NCBI RefSeq assembly: GCF_900168115.1
Contig: NZ_FUZC01000021.1
Span: 1 to 61,623 of the forward strand
DNA from: Salegentibacter salinarum
Lineage (GTDB): Bacteria > Bacteroidota > Bacteroidia > Flavobacteriales > Flavobacteriaceae
Direction: 5' to 3'
Length of the DNA stretch: 61,623 nucleotides
The notes below the pieces were generated by a model that worked only from the letters and a program-made list of their open reading frames with translations, ran no database searches and was not told the origin of the DNA. Of the stretch, positions 1 through 8,680 are shown one piece after another; position 1 is the first letter of the stretch, and each line of letters starts with the position of its first letter. The translations under genes were made by a program, and so were the position numbers.

Positions 1-227
1 AATTGTCTGTACTCAAAGATGACTTCTCTAGTCTTAATTCTAAATTATTTGTATCATTTCTCTCTCGAAAAATGTACGCGCTGTCAATTCAATAAATCAA
101 TGAACTTCCCCGATATTACTCGGGATATTCTCGCCGAAACTAAAGGACTCGAACCTTAACTCTATCTTAACCCACCCGGGATTTCTTTTCAATATTTCTG
201 GGAACTTGTTTCCGCTGTAAGCGGCTG
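1..227 (-). other. Leader of an rRNA operon (16S gene outside the window)
   Basis: This non-coding stretch lies downstream of three tandem promoters that fire leftward. Read on the minus strand it begins with a small hairpin (CCGCT/AGCGG, 212-224) and carries a second one (CCCGA/TCGGG, 109-124). It then runs through an A/T-rich part resembling the leaders that precede 16S rRNA in Flavobacteriia, including a stretch reading TTGAATTGACAGC. No rRNA sequence itself lies inside the window. The call is inferred from promoter strength and arrangement, lack of coding potential and remembered resemblance to flavobacterial 16S leaders. A leader for a strongly expressed tRNA or other RNA transcript is the alternative. 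Confidence 0.55.
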
Positions 228-260
228 CAAATATACACTACTTTTTCTTTATACGCCAAA
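228..260 (-). promoter_or_regulatory. Promoter P1 of the leftward RNA operon
   Basis: On the minus strand TTTG (257-260) is followed by 21 bases and TATATTTG (228-235). This matches the Bacteroidota sigma-A consensus TTTG/TTG-N17-23-TAnnTTTG. The first transcribed bases read CAGCCGC, close to those after P2 and P3. Confidence 0.75.
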
Positions 261-367
261 TATTTTTTAGAAAAATTTTTGACTTTATTTTTTAAAAGCA
301 ACACCTCAAAAGAACTTTAAAAACACCGCAAAATTTTAATTAAAATCCTTCGTTGTTTTTGCGGGTG

Positions 368-397
368 CAAATATACCACCTCTTTTGAATCTGGCAA
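368..397 (-). promoter_or_regulatory. Promoter P2 of the leftward RNA operon
   Basis: On the minus strand TTG (395-397), 19 bases, then TATATTTG (368-375). The start region reads CACCCGC, the same as P3. Confidence 0.75.
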
Positions 398-525
398 GTA
401 AAAAAAAATATTTTTTTACTTTTAATTTTTAAAGCTTTCTGCAACTCTAAAAAAAACCTCTTCCCAGTATGTAATGAACTTCTTCGCTTCTACTCGCCAA
501 GCCTCCTTGTGTCTCAAAGCGGGTG

Positions 526-555
526 CAAATATACTGCGGTTTTTTAGATGCACAA
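526..555 (-). promoter_or_regulatory. Promoter P3 of the leftward RNA operon
   Basis: On the minus strand TTG (553-555), 19 bases, then TATATTTG (526-533) and a CACCCGC start region. A/T-rich DNA upstream (about 556-610) could act as an UP-like element. Between P3 and the porin stop (556-705) no gene and no clear terminator is seen. Confidence 0.75.
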
Positions 556-705
556 GACTTTATTCAATTTTAAATATTTTTCGGGAAATTTCAATAGAAT
601 TTACTTTATTCTCATAAATATCATGTTTCAGCCGCGCCACTCCTTCTAATTAAGCAAACAATTGGCTAAAAAACATTAAAAAGAGAATTGCTTCCCAAGA
701 AAAAA

Positions 706-2622
706 TTAAAGAAAAAAGTTCCAAACCACACCAAATCGAAGTAAAAAGTCTCTATAAGGATAGCGCGGTGCTACAAAGTTATTATTTGCCTCCAGCAGCG
801 AATTAACATTTTCAAGCTTCAAAAATATTCGAGTCTGATCTACTTTTGCATTGAAAAAGAAATCTACCACGGGATAATTCCCAAATTCGGCTGAATTCTG
901 TACATAGAATTCGGCTAAAACAGGATCGTAGGCATTCATATTATAATTAGTAAAGTATTTAAAAGTGAATCCTGTTTGGAGGTAGAGCGCCTTGTCAAAC
1001 CATTCGTCTTTATAATAAATAGAATTTCGGGTTACAAATTCCGGAAGATTTAAAACCGAAGCTCCATCAAGAACATTTTGATACATTAATGTATTATCTA
1101 TAGCAAAAAGGCCAAAATCAAAATCCTTACTTGCCTTTAACTTTAAGTAACGAACCTGGTCTCCAGATTGAAATGGTTTCACCAACGTATCTTCCCCTTC
1201 GGCAAAATAAGTATAGTTTTGAATTTGGGTTAATCTACCTTCAACATTCAATAACTTTTGAGAACGTAATTTTCCGTAGATACTTTGGGTATTTACATTA
1301 TCAAATTCATTTTGCCAGTTATAGTTTATATAATTACTCTGGTAAAGCAGGAAATTATAATTAGGCATATGGCTGTTTTGATTAACCCCAAACTCTAACC
1401 TATTCTCTTCATCGAGACTATAACCAGCGTGTGCAGAAAAATAACTCCCGGTAAAATCGCCTGCAAGGTTGAGCATGACATCGGCCTCTACATCAAAACC
1501 GCCTATACTTTTTCTATATTCTCCACCTATTGCATAATTTGAACCCGTAAGTTTATTATTAATTGTATCACTTTCCCGGATATAGAATGTTTTATAACCG
1601 TATTCAAAATTCTTAACGGCGGCTTTAGCTTTTACTTCACCCAGGGTTTTATTAGACCATTGTACATAAGCTTCATTATAAAATTCGGTTAAGCGTACAC
1701 GGTCCCGCAAATTATTTCGCTGAAAGGAAGGACCAAAAATATCGTTTACCGCATTAGCCTGAAGAAAATCGAATTTCTTATAATCGTGATTAAAAATGTG
1801 ACCGACTTTGAGTGCATTAGAGGAAAGAGTATCAGGCCTGGTAACGTGATAAAAATGATCCAGGTAGAAACGCTTTCCGTATAGTGTGCTTTCGGCATTC
1901 TCGAAATTCATGGCTAGCAATGAGCGGTCTTCAAATTCCTCCTCTTTATTGATGTATTGCTGAAGCGCTAAATCTGAAAGTCCGCCGTTTTCCTGGTTCA
2001 TTAAATCATGAGAAACAAAGTGCGTTCTTAAATGATATTTCCTGTCCAGCGTTTTATAAGTTAAACCGAACCGAAAAATGCCGGTACTTGTAAGTGCATT
2101 TTGATATCTACCTAATGCGCGGACGCCTTTATAAGCTACCGAAAAATTTAATCGCTCTGAAGTATTAATAGTAAATAATACATCTAACTGCTGACCCTGT
2201 TCGGGTACCGTTTTAAAATAGGCTTCGGTTACCGGAGTGGGTACGTGGTAATAATAAATATCTTCTATATCTAAAAGATTATAATGCCGGGCTTGAGCGC
2301 CAAATTCGGGATATAACTTTTTTGCATCAAAATCTACTCCCAGCCGATTATAGGTTTGCCCGGTGTTGGAAAATGGTAATAATTCAAAATTGTCTTTACG
2401 GCGGTAATTGAATTTATAATCTTTTTCTATGGTAAGGGTGGTATCTAAGAAAGTAGTGTCGTTTTCTACCGAAATAATTTTATAATCAGAAATTGGGGGT
2501 TTTATGGTGTCTTCCTGAGTAGTGCCTTCTTCAGTATTTTGATTACCTCCTGCACCGCTTAATCGATTTTGAGAAAGACCACAAATAGGAATTAGAAGTA
2601 AAACAAAAAATATTTTCTTCAT
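706..2622 (-). CDS. Putative porin (Porin_10 family) outer-membrane protein
   Basis: 638 residues with a classical signal peptide (MKKIFFVLLLIPICGLSQ). After a low-complexity acidic linker the rest is a long beta-strand-rich region with frequent aromatic residues, ending in WNFFL, a typical outer-membrane barrel ending. Length and layout match the Bacteroidota 'putative porin' family (Porin_10, PF14121), presumed to be a beta-barrel channel of unknown substrate. A TAACTTTG -7 box lies just upstream of the start. The gene points toward the RNA-operon promoters at the left edge, and I see no strong terminator between them. The family call rests on recognition of the overall layout and not on a catalytic motif. 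Confidence 0.75.
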   Translation of the reverse strand: MKKIFFVLLLIPICGLSQNRLSGAGGNQNTEEGTTQEDTIKPPISDYKIISVENDTTFLDTTLTIEKDYKFNYRRKDNFELLPFSNTGQTYNRLGVDFDAKKLYPEFGAQARHYNLLDIEDIYYYHVPTPVTEAYFKTVPEQGQQLDVLFTINTSERLNFSVAYKGVRALGRYQNALTSTGIFRFGLTYKTLDRKYHLRTHFVSHDLMNQENGGLSDLALQQYINKEEEFEDRSLLAMNFENAESTLYGKRFYLDHFYHVTRPDTLSSNALKVGHIFNHDYKKFDFLQANAVNDIFGPSFQRNNLRDRVRLTEFYNEAYVQWSNKTLGEVKAKAAVKNFEYGYKTFYIRESDTINNKLTGSNYAIGGEYRKSIGGFDVEADVMLNLAGDFTGSYFSAHAGYSLDEENRLEFGVNQNSHMPNYNFLLYQSNYINYNWQNEFDNVNTQSIYGKLRSQKLLNVEGRLTQIQNYTYFAEGEDTLVKPFQSGDQVRYLKLKASKDFDFGLFAIDNTLMYQNVLDGASVLNLPEFVTRNSIYYKDEWFDKALYLQTGFTFKYFTNYNMNAYDPVLAEFYVQNSAEFGNYPVVDFFFNAKVDQTRIFLKLENVNSLLEANNNFVAPRYPYRDFLLRFGVVWNFFL

Positions 2623-2638
2623 TTAATAAGGTTTACAG

Positions 2639-2646
2639 CAAAGTTA
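2639..2646 (-). promoter_or_regulatory. -7 box of the porin gene
   Basis: TAACTTTG on the minus strand, 16 bases before the ATG, matching TAnnTTTG. No clear TTTG -33 box is seen at the right distance. Confidence 0.5.
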
Positions 2647-2766
2647 TATTATTTGAAAAACATTTACTCATTTCCTCACATTTAAAATACCCTATATAAT
2701 TAGAAGATTATTATTTTTTAATCAAAATGGATTAAAACAGTTTAAAAAATTCTGCACAAGCAGCTT

Positions 2767-2795
2767 AAAAAAAAAGCCCCCGGAATACCGGAGGC
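2767..2795 (-). terminator. Rho-independent terminator after the first SusD gene
   Basis: Hairpin with stem GCCTCCGG/CCGGGGGC (one G-U pair) and loop TATT at 2776-2795. On the minus strand a U run (2767-2775) follows. It ends the operon at 2821-7656. Confidence 0.85.
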
Positions 2796-2820
2796 TTTAA
2801 AAATATCAAAAAAACTAATT

Positions 2821-4341
2821 TTAGTTATTTTGAGTATTAATTGCAGGGTTAGCTTGAATTTCCTGTTCTGGAATTTCAAAAGTCAAACGCTCGTCATCAA
2901 AAGGAATAGGTTCCCCTACAAACGACAAGTGGTTAGGCCCTCTTACAACAGTAGCTTTGTTTCTTTTCAAAGCAAGGTAACTCTTACCTTCTCCCCAAAG
3001 TTCAATTCTTGTTTGAAGGTATATCTCATCTAACAACGCCTGACCAGAAAGACCGTCTACATAAGATGTATCGTCCATTCTTTCATCAAGAAGAGTCTTA
3101 AGAGTAGAAATCGCTTCTGCCTCATTGCCCAACTGAGCCGCAGCTTCAGCATGTAATAAGTACATTTCAGCAACTCTCATGTATACGTAATCTGTTTCCA
3201 CGGGATCCTGGCCTCCTACTACGCGGTTTGGAGCGTAAAATTTATTAATAGGCATTAGATCTTCATATATTCCTGTAGGAGCCAGGAATTGAGCCTTACG
3301 CACATCACCTTCTGGGATTTTATTGTAAAGATCTTCATCTATTGCTTTGGCATCACCTGCCCAGGCATAGCTATAGGTAAAAAGGTCCATTTGACCCCAC
3401 CAGGAAACTAAAGCCAGTTCCTGATCTGAGGTAAGGTCCACACCCCACATCCAACCTGGGGTACTAAGATCACCAAAGCCTCCACCATAAGGATCTGTAT
3501 CAGGTCCATCGTGGCTCATACGCACAACTTCTTCAGCAGACATTAAGGTATAACCACCATTGGTAATTACATCGTTGGTTAGATCATAAACCTCTTGCCA
3601 GTTACCTTTAACACCTTCCACGTAGGCTTTGATTCCCTGAGCCACCGATTGATTTATCTGGTTTTTACCCGTACGGTTAAAACCATCGAGGTGAGCGATC
3701 GCATCATTAAGATCACTATCAATCTGTGCATAAATTTCCGAAGCTGGAACTTTAGGTCCATTTTCATCTTCTAGCGAAGTATAAATTGGTAAAATCTCTT
3801 CGCTTGGATCATAAGTCTTTTGGAAATATTGAGCTAAATAAAAATAAGAGTGAGCTCTCATCGCTTTTGCCTGACCCATAATGTATAGGTTCTCTTCATT
3901 CTCGGGAACCACATCATTCCCACCAAGTGCATCAATTACTGTATTTGTAGAACGTATAATTCTATAGTAATATCTCCAGGGCTGATAATTAGAGTTACGT
4001 GTAAAATCTAAAGGCGCCTGGAATTCGGTAATATCGGCACGATACCATCCATAAGTACTAACACTAAGTGCTACATCCCCACTTAGCATATCTCCATAGA
4101 TATCATAACCCTTATGACCAAAGTCTGTATGACCGGTAGTTCCCCCGGTTTGAGTTTGAAAGGTCTGGAAATAAATACCGTTCATGGTACCTATAGTCAC
4201 ATCAGGATTTTTCTCTGCTGCCGCTCCAACTTGCTCGGTTGTTAAAAACTCTGAAGGCTGTTTGTCTAAAAACTCTTCGCTACAACCTACCGAAAACATC
4301 AGCAAAGCCGCAACTCCCGTTAATTTAAATATATTTTTCAT
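2821..4341 (-). CDS. SusD/RagB family nutrient-binding lipoprotein (pair 1)
   Basis: 506 residues. The signal peptide ends in a lipobox (FSVGC, Cys20), so the mature protein should be a surface lipoprotein. The N-terminal CSEEFLDKQPSEF and the C-terminal pattern with RIELWGEGKSYLALKR are typical of the SusD/RagB family, which caps the SusC channel and binds the substrate. It begins 12 bases after the SusC gene at 4354-7656 and is cotranscribed with it. No glycosidase, peptidase or dedicated regulator lies next to the pair, so the substrate cannot be inferred. A strong terminator follows. Confidence 0.95.
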   Translation of the reverse strand: MKNIFKLTGVAALLMFSVGCSEEFLDKQPSEFLTTEQVGAAAEKNPDVTIGTMNGIYFQTFQTQTGGTTGHTDFGHKGYDIYGDMLSGDVALSVSTYGWYRADITEFQAPLDFTRNSNYQPWRYYYRIIRSTNTVIDALGGNDVVPENEENLYIMGQAKAMRAHSYFYLAQYFQKTYDPSEEILPIYTSLEDENGPKVPASEIYAQIDSDLNDAIAHLDGFNRTGKNQINQSVAQGIKAYVEGVKGNWQEVYDLTNDVITNGGYTLMSAEEVVRMSHDGPDTDPYGGGFGDLSTPGWMWGVDLTSDQELALVSWWGQMDLFTYSYAWAGDAKAIDEDLYNKIPEGDVRKAQFLAPTGIYEDLMPINKFYAPNRVVGGQDPVETDYVYMRVAEMYLLHAEAAAQLGNEAEAISTLKTLLDERMDDTSYVDGLSGQALLDEIYLQTRIELWGEGKSYLALKRNKATVVRGPNHLSFVGEPIPFDDERLTFEIPEQEIQANPAINTQNN

Positions 4342-4353
4342 AATTCTTTTTTT

Positions 4354-7300
4354 TTAAAATTTCACTCTTACACCTGCAGTTATTGTAGTAAGTGGTGCAT
4401 ATAAAGCTCTTCCTGAGTTACCAGTTTCCCTGGTGAAAGGTAAAAATCCATCTCGAGCAGTTTTTGCCCATAGGTTATCCCCAGAAAAGAAAATATTAAT
4501 AAAATTAATTCCAGTATCCCCAAGCAACTCTTCACTTATGGTATACCCAATACGGGCATTGTTTAGCGCCACATAATCTGTACTGGTAAGGAATCTGCTA
4601 GAAGTAGCTGTACTATTTACATCAAAAGCATCAGACAACCTTGGTACGTTAGTCACATCACCAGGCTCTTGCCATCTTTGTGCGATATCTGTATGATAGT
4701 TATTTCCAACTGCTCCAAAACGGTCGCTCATCAACTCTCCATATTGTGCATCATACGCATGACCACCCAAGCTATATAGAAGCTGTGTAGAGAAATCAAA
4801 ACTCTTATAACGACCACCTAAACGGATAGCTCCACGTACATCTGGAATAGCGGACTTACCTATGAACTTATTGGTTGCCTGAGAATAAGTCTCTGTAATC
4901 TCTCTTTCTATATCAGCTCCAGGATTATCATCTAAGTAAACAGGAAGATCTGTAATAGCTCCATCCCCTTCATCAAAAGTACCATTCCCATTCACATCAT
5001 CAAAATAACGATACCATTGAGGCGCTCCGTTTTCAGAATTAACTCCGGCCCATTCTCTCATATAGAAATCAAATATTGATCCTCCATCAGAGTACGCGAA
5101 ATACGTTGGGGACGTATCTAAAACTCTAGGCTCTCCGGTAGATGGCTCTATAGGCATAGCTGTAATTTTGTTACTCAATACCTCTCCGTTAATATTAAGG
5201 TCTAATGAAAAATCTTCGGTTGTTACCAGATGCCCGGTTAAATTAAATTCCAGACCAGAATTTCTTAAATCTCCATCATTAACATCAATGATTGCGATAC
5301 CTTGAGATGGTCCAACTCTTCTTTCAAAAATTTGATCTTCCGTATCTTTTATATAATAATCTACAGTTGCATCTAAGAAGCGGCCTAAACTAAACTCTAC
5401 ACCAGCCTGATACATTTTAGATGTTTCCCAGGTAAGATTAGGGTTACCATTATCTCTCTGCGTTATAGAAATTCCACCTCCTAAAGTACCAAGGCTAAAA
5501 GTATCGTATCCAGCATAGTATCCTACACCAGCCTCATCTCCGGTAATTCCGTAAGAAGTTTTAAGCTTTAAGAAAGTGATAAGATCGTTATTGGCTAAAA
5601 AGTCTTCATTTGAAGCAACCCACGACACACCTGCAGAACCAAAGGTTCCCCATTTATCATTAACAAAACGAGAAGAACCATCTCGACGAAGTGAACCACT
5701 GAAATAGTACTTCCCTAAATAGTTATAATTGATTTGACCAAAGTAGGAATCTAAAGCTCTTCCTTCAACAAATCCAGTTGGTGGCGATAAATTATCTACG
5801 AAGTTATTAAGCTCATAAATATCCGGACTTACTGAAGTCCCTTTGTATTGTGAAGAATAAGATATATCAAATTCATTGTTCTCATGAGCCACAAGTGCCT
5901 CTATGGAATGATCCCCCCATTGGTTTTCGTAACGTAACAACTTTAGCCAGTTTGTGGTTAAACTTTCATAATCTCTTGTTATAAGATCCCCACCGGTAGC
6001 GTTACCACCTCCATAAAATGGATTTCTAAAATCTTTATTCCTACTCATAAAATATTGAGCACCAAACCTGGTTTCAAAAGTCAGATTTTCAGTTAAGATG
6101 AAATTTAAAGCGAAGTTACCATTCATTTCATGTCTATCAGTTCCGTCAAAATCATAAAGAGCTGAACCAATTGGGTTAAGGTTGTTCGCATTTGGTCTCG
6201 GCCTAGCAGTAATACCTGGGTTTTGAGTACCAGCACCTGTTGAAGCTGAACCATAATCATATTGATTTCCTCCAAATATAGGATCTGCTACCAAATTGCC
6301 TGCATCATCCCTAAGGAACACAGGGAAAATAGGAGCCATCTTATCTGAAAATTCGAATAAGTTCTCAGCTCCATCAGTTTGCCCGTTCGCTATTCTCTCC
6401 GAATAAGCATATCCCATGTTAGCTGAAACTTCTAACCAATCTTTAACATCTGACTTTAGGTTTAACCGCGTACTATATCTTTCATATCCTGTATTAATAG
6501 CGGTTCCTTCTTCATCTAAATAACCTACAGAAGCAAAGTAAGTTGTTTTATCGCTTCCACCACCAAATCTAACATTAGCTTCTTTTCTAAGTGCCCCCTT
6601 TTGGAATGCAGCATCTTCATATCTTTCCGGCGTATACCTACGGGTAACACCATCTCTAACCATGCGAGTGTCTGGATTAATCAATTCTCCACCATCTTCT
6701 ACATTCCACATGTTATAACCTGGCGCTACATAGTCGTTGCTAAACAAACGCTCGTTTGCAAACTGAACAGGATTTTCACTGTCCTCTAGTACACCCCTGT
6801 TGTAAATACCTTCCCAAACGGCACCAATATATTGCTCAGGAGAAGATATAACATCATAACGAGGAATCCATTGATTATTCACACCTGTCTTTACATCTAC
6901 CTCTATATAGCTCTCGCCCGATCTACCTGATTTGGTATTAATAAGGATCACCCCGTTTGCACCTCTGGAACCATAAATAGCCGTGGCAGTCGCATCTTTC
7001 AAAACAGTTGTACTTTCGATATCTGCAGGGTTAATAGAGTTTAATGTAGATTCTACAATAGCGGCTTGTGCATCACTATTTGGATCTCCACTAGATAATG
7101 GCACCCCATCAATAACATAAAGAGGAGCACGGTTTCCGTTAATAGATCCAAAACCCCTAACTCTAACAGTAGAAGTGGTACCAGGCTGACCAGAGTTGTT
7201 AATAACATTTACCCCTGCAACTTCCCCGGCTAGTGCCTGGGTTACGTTAGAGAAGTTTTTACCTTCAAGATTTTCTCCATCAATAGTTGTAGCAGTACCA

Positions 7301-7656
7301 GTAAATGACTGCCTTGTAGCAGTACCATATCCAACAACCACTACCTCATCTAGTGCCGCAGCATCTGTACCAAGGGTAACATCATAGACATCAGCCTCTC
7401 CTACAGTAATTTCCTGCGTCCTAAAACCAACATAACTAAACACAATAATATCCCCTACATCAACTGAAAGACTGTATTGCCCATCAAAATTAGTTTGAGA
7501 ACCATTATTGGTTCCTTTTTCAATTACGTTCACCCCAGGTAGGGGCAAACCATCTTCATCGACAACGGTACCCGTCACCAATTTTTCCTGTGCAAATGTA
7601 AATTGCACTACGAACGCTAACAATAGCGTAAGAATTCCATGTAATTTGTTTTTCAT
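4354..7656 (-). CDS. SusC/RagA family TonB-linked outer-membrane transporter (pair 1)
   Basis: 1100 residues. Signal peptide 1-23, then a carboxypeptidase-D-regulatory-like domain (about 25-97). A TonB-box-like EVVVVGYGT stretch follows (104-112), then the plug with YGSRGANGVILINTKSG (228-244), and a 22-strand barrel ends in VRVKF. This is the standard SusC layout: a TonB-dependent importer of glycans or peptides working with its SusD lid. The N-terminus is very similar to that of the second SusC (10324-13455); both begin with a KLHGIL signal region and share an upstream element, so the two operons are probably paralogous. Confidence 0.95.
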   Translation of the reverse strand: MKNKLHGILTLLLAFVVQFTFAQEKLVTGTVVDEDGLPLPGVNVIEKGTNNGSQTNFDGQYSLSVDVGDIIVFSYVGFRTQEITVGEADVYDVTLGTDAAALDEVVVVGYGTATRQSFTGTATTIDGENLEGKNFSNVTQALAGEVAGVNVINNSGQPGTTSTVRVRGFGSINGNRAPLYVIDGVPLSSGDPNSDAQAAIVESTLNSINPADIESTTVLKDATATAIYGSRGANGVILINTKSGRSGESYIEVDVKTGVNNQWIPRYDVISSPEQYIGAVWEGIYNRGVLEDSENPVQFANERLFSNDYVAPGYNMWNVEDGGELINPDTRMVRDGVTRRYTPERYEDAAFQKGALRKEANVRFGGGSDKTTYFASVGYLDEEGTAINTGYERYSTRLNLKSDVKDWLEVSANMGYAYSERIANGQTDGAENLFEFSDKMAPIFPVFLRDDAGNLVADPIFGGNQYDYGSASTGAGTQNPGITARPRPNANNLNPIGSALYDFDGTDRHEMNGNFALNFILTENLTFETRFGAQYFMSRNKDFRNPFYGGGNATGGDLITRDYESLTTNWLKLLRYENQWGDHSIEALVAHENNEFDISYSSQYKGTSVSPDIYELNNFVDNLSPPTGFVEGRALDSYFGQINYNYLGKYYFSGSLRRDGSSRFVNDKWGTFGSAGVSWVASNEDFLANNDLITFLKLKTSYGITGDEAGVGYYAGYDTFSLGTLGGGISITQRDNGNPNLTWETSKMYQAGVEFSLGRFLDATVDYYIKDTEDQIFERRVGPSQGIAIIDVNDGDLRNSGLEFNLTGHLVTTEDFSLDLNINGEVLSNKITAMPIEPSTGEPRVLDTSPTYFAYSDGGSIFDFYMREWAGVNSENGAPQWYRYFDDVNGNGTFDEGDGAITDLPVYLDDNPGADIEREITETYSQATNKFIGKSAIPDVRGAIRLGGRYKSFDFSTQLLYSLGGHAYDAQYGELMSDRFGAVGNNYHTDIAQRWQEPGDVTNVPRLSDAFDVNSTATSSRFLTSTDYVALNNARIGYTISEELLGDTGINFINIFFSGDNLWAKTARDGFLPFTRETGNSGRALYAPLTTITAGVRVKF

Positions 7657-7670
7657 TATTATTTAAATTT

Positions 7671-7692
7671 GAATTAGCCTACGCCAAAAATC
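7671..7692 (-). promoter_or_regulatory. Upstream element shared by SusC operons 1 and 2
   Basis: On the minus strand GATTTTTG, four bases, then AGGCTAATTC. 19 of 22 bases are identical to the element at 13470-13491 in front of the second SusC gene. GATTTTTG may serve as the -7 box, with transcription starting in the TAGGCTAATTC part. Confidence 0.45.
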
Positions 7693-7960
7693 ATAATAAA
7701 TTCTTAATAAACCAAATGATTTTTTAATTGAATTATCAATTCAATTATTAAAACATCTTTGAAAGATATAAAATAGAGCCGGTTTGAGGGCTTGTTTTTT
7801 TACGAATATTGCAAAAGTTCATAAATATGGCAGTTTTCAATGAGCTAAAACTTTATGAGGATTTTAATACAAAAAAGGCAATAACGAGCGTTTCCTATCG
7901 TTTCGCGCAATTTTTTCGGTCTACATTATATATTATATACGAAGAAAAAGAAGCAATAGT

Positions 7961-7992
7961 TTTGTATTTAGCCGGAAATCTTACAATTTTTG
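7961..7992 (+). promoter_or_regulatory. Promoter of rnhB
   Basis: TTTG (7961-7964), 20 bases, then AATTTTTG (7985-7992), one mismatch from TAnnTTTG. The rnhB ATG lies only seven bases further, so the leader is very short or absent. Confidence 0.5.
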
Positions 7993-7999
7993 CACTACC

Positions 8000-8596
8000 A
8001 TGTTAAAGATGTTCAATCTCCCCTGTCAAATAGCCGGCACCGACGAAGCCGGGCGCGGTTGTCTTGCCGGTCCCGTAACCGCTGCAGCTGTTATTTTACC
8101 AAAGAATTTTAAGAATAAATTATTAAACGACTCAAAACAAACCAAGCTAAGCGATAGAAATAAACTGAAAGAAATTATTTTAAATGAGGCTATCACTTTT
8201 GGAATAGCCCACGTTTACATGGAGGAAATTGATGAAATTAATATTCTAAATGCTTCAATTCTGGCTATGCACAGGGCAATTGACCAGCTAAATTGCGAAC
8301 CGGAACATATTATAGTAGATGGAAATAAATTTAAGCCCTACCGCAATATTGCTTATGATTGTATTATAAAAGGAGATGGAAAATTCTTAAGTATTGCTGC
8401 AGCCTCGATTTTGGCAAAAACTGCCAGGGACGAATTTATGCAAGAAGTACATAATGAATTTCCTATGTACAACTGGCATCAAAATAAAGGTTATCCTACC
8501 AAAGAGCATCGCCGGGCAATTATGGAGTTTGGCAGCACTCCTTATCACAGAAAAAGTTTTAAACTTTTACCCGAACAATTAAAACTGAGTTTCTAA
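8000..8596 (+). CDS. rnhB: Ribonuclease HII
   Basis: 198 residues, normal length for RNase HII, which cuts the RNA strand of RNA-DNA hybrids and removes misincorporated ribonucleotides. The signature GTDEAGRG gives catalytic Asp15 and Glu16. The other acidic residues are Asp107 (IIVDGNKF) and Asp126 (IKGDGKF), followed by the conserved [14 protein letters not shown]. The ATG at 8000 follows a promoter almost directly; Met4 (8009) is a possible alternative start. The gene is flanked on both sides by SusC/SusD operons on the opposite strand and ends at a terminator shared with the second operon. Confidence 0.97.
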   Translation: MLKMFNLPCQIAGTDEAGRGCLAGPVTAAAVILPKNFKNKLLNDSKQTKLSDRNKLKEIILNEAITFGIAHVYMEEIDEINILNASILAMHRAIDQLNCEPEHIIVDGNKFKPYRNIAYDCIIKGDGKFLSIAAASILAKTARDEFMQEVHNEFPMYNWHQNKGYPTKEHRRAIMEFGSTPYHRKSFKLLPEQLKLSF

Positions 8597-8615
8597 ATAA
8601 GAAATTATATTAAAA

Positions 8616-8645
8616 AGCCGTCTAAACAAAATCGTTTAGACGGCT
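8616..8645. terminator. Bidirectional terminator between rnhB and SusD 2
   Basis: Perfect 12-bp stem AGCCGTCTAAAC/GTTTAGACGGCT with a six-base loop, A-rich before and T-rich after. It serves the convergent ends of rnhB (plus) and the gene at 8681 (minus). Confidence 0.88.
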
Positions 8646-8680
8646 CTTATTTTATTTAAAATTATAAATATGTTTTAAAA

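Noticed and set aside
125-175. tRNA-like T-arm (GGTTCGAGTCC on the minus strand)
   Set aside because: No matching acceptor, D or anticodon arms can be built around it; it is taken as part of the RNA-operon leader.
7809-8006. 65-codon open frame before rnhB
   Set aside because: It covers the rnhB promoter, overlaps the rnhB start and has no recognisable sequence; composition looks like chance.
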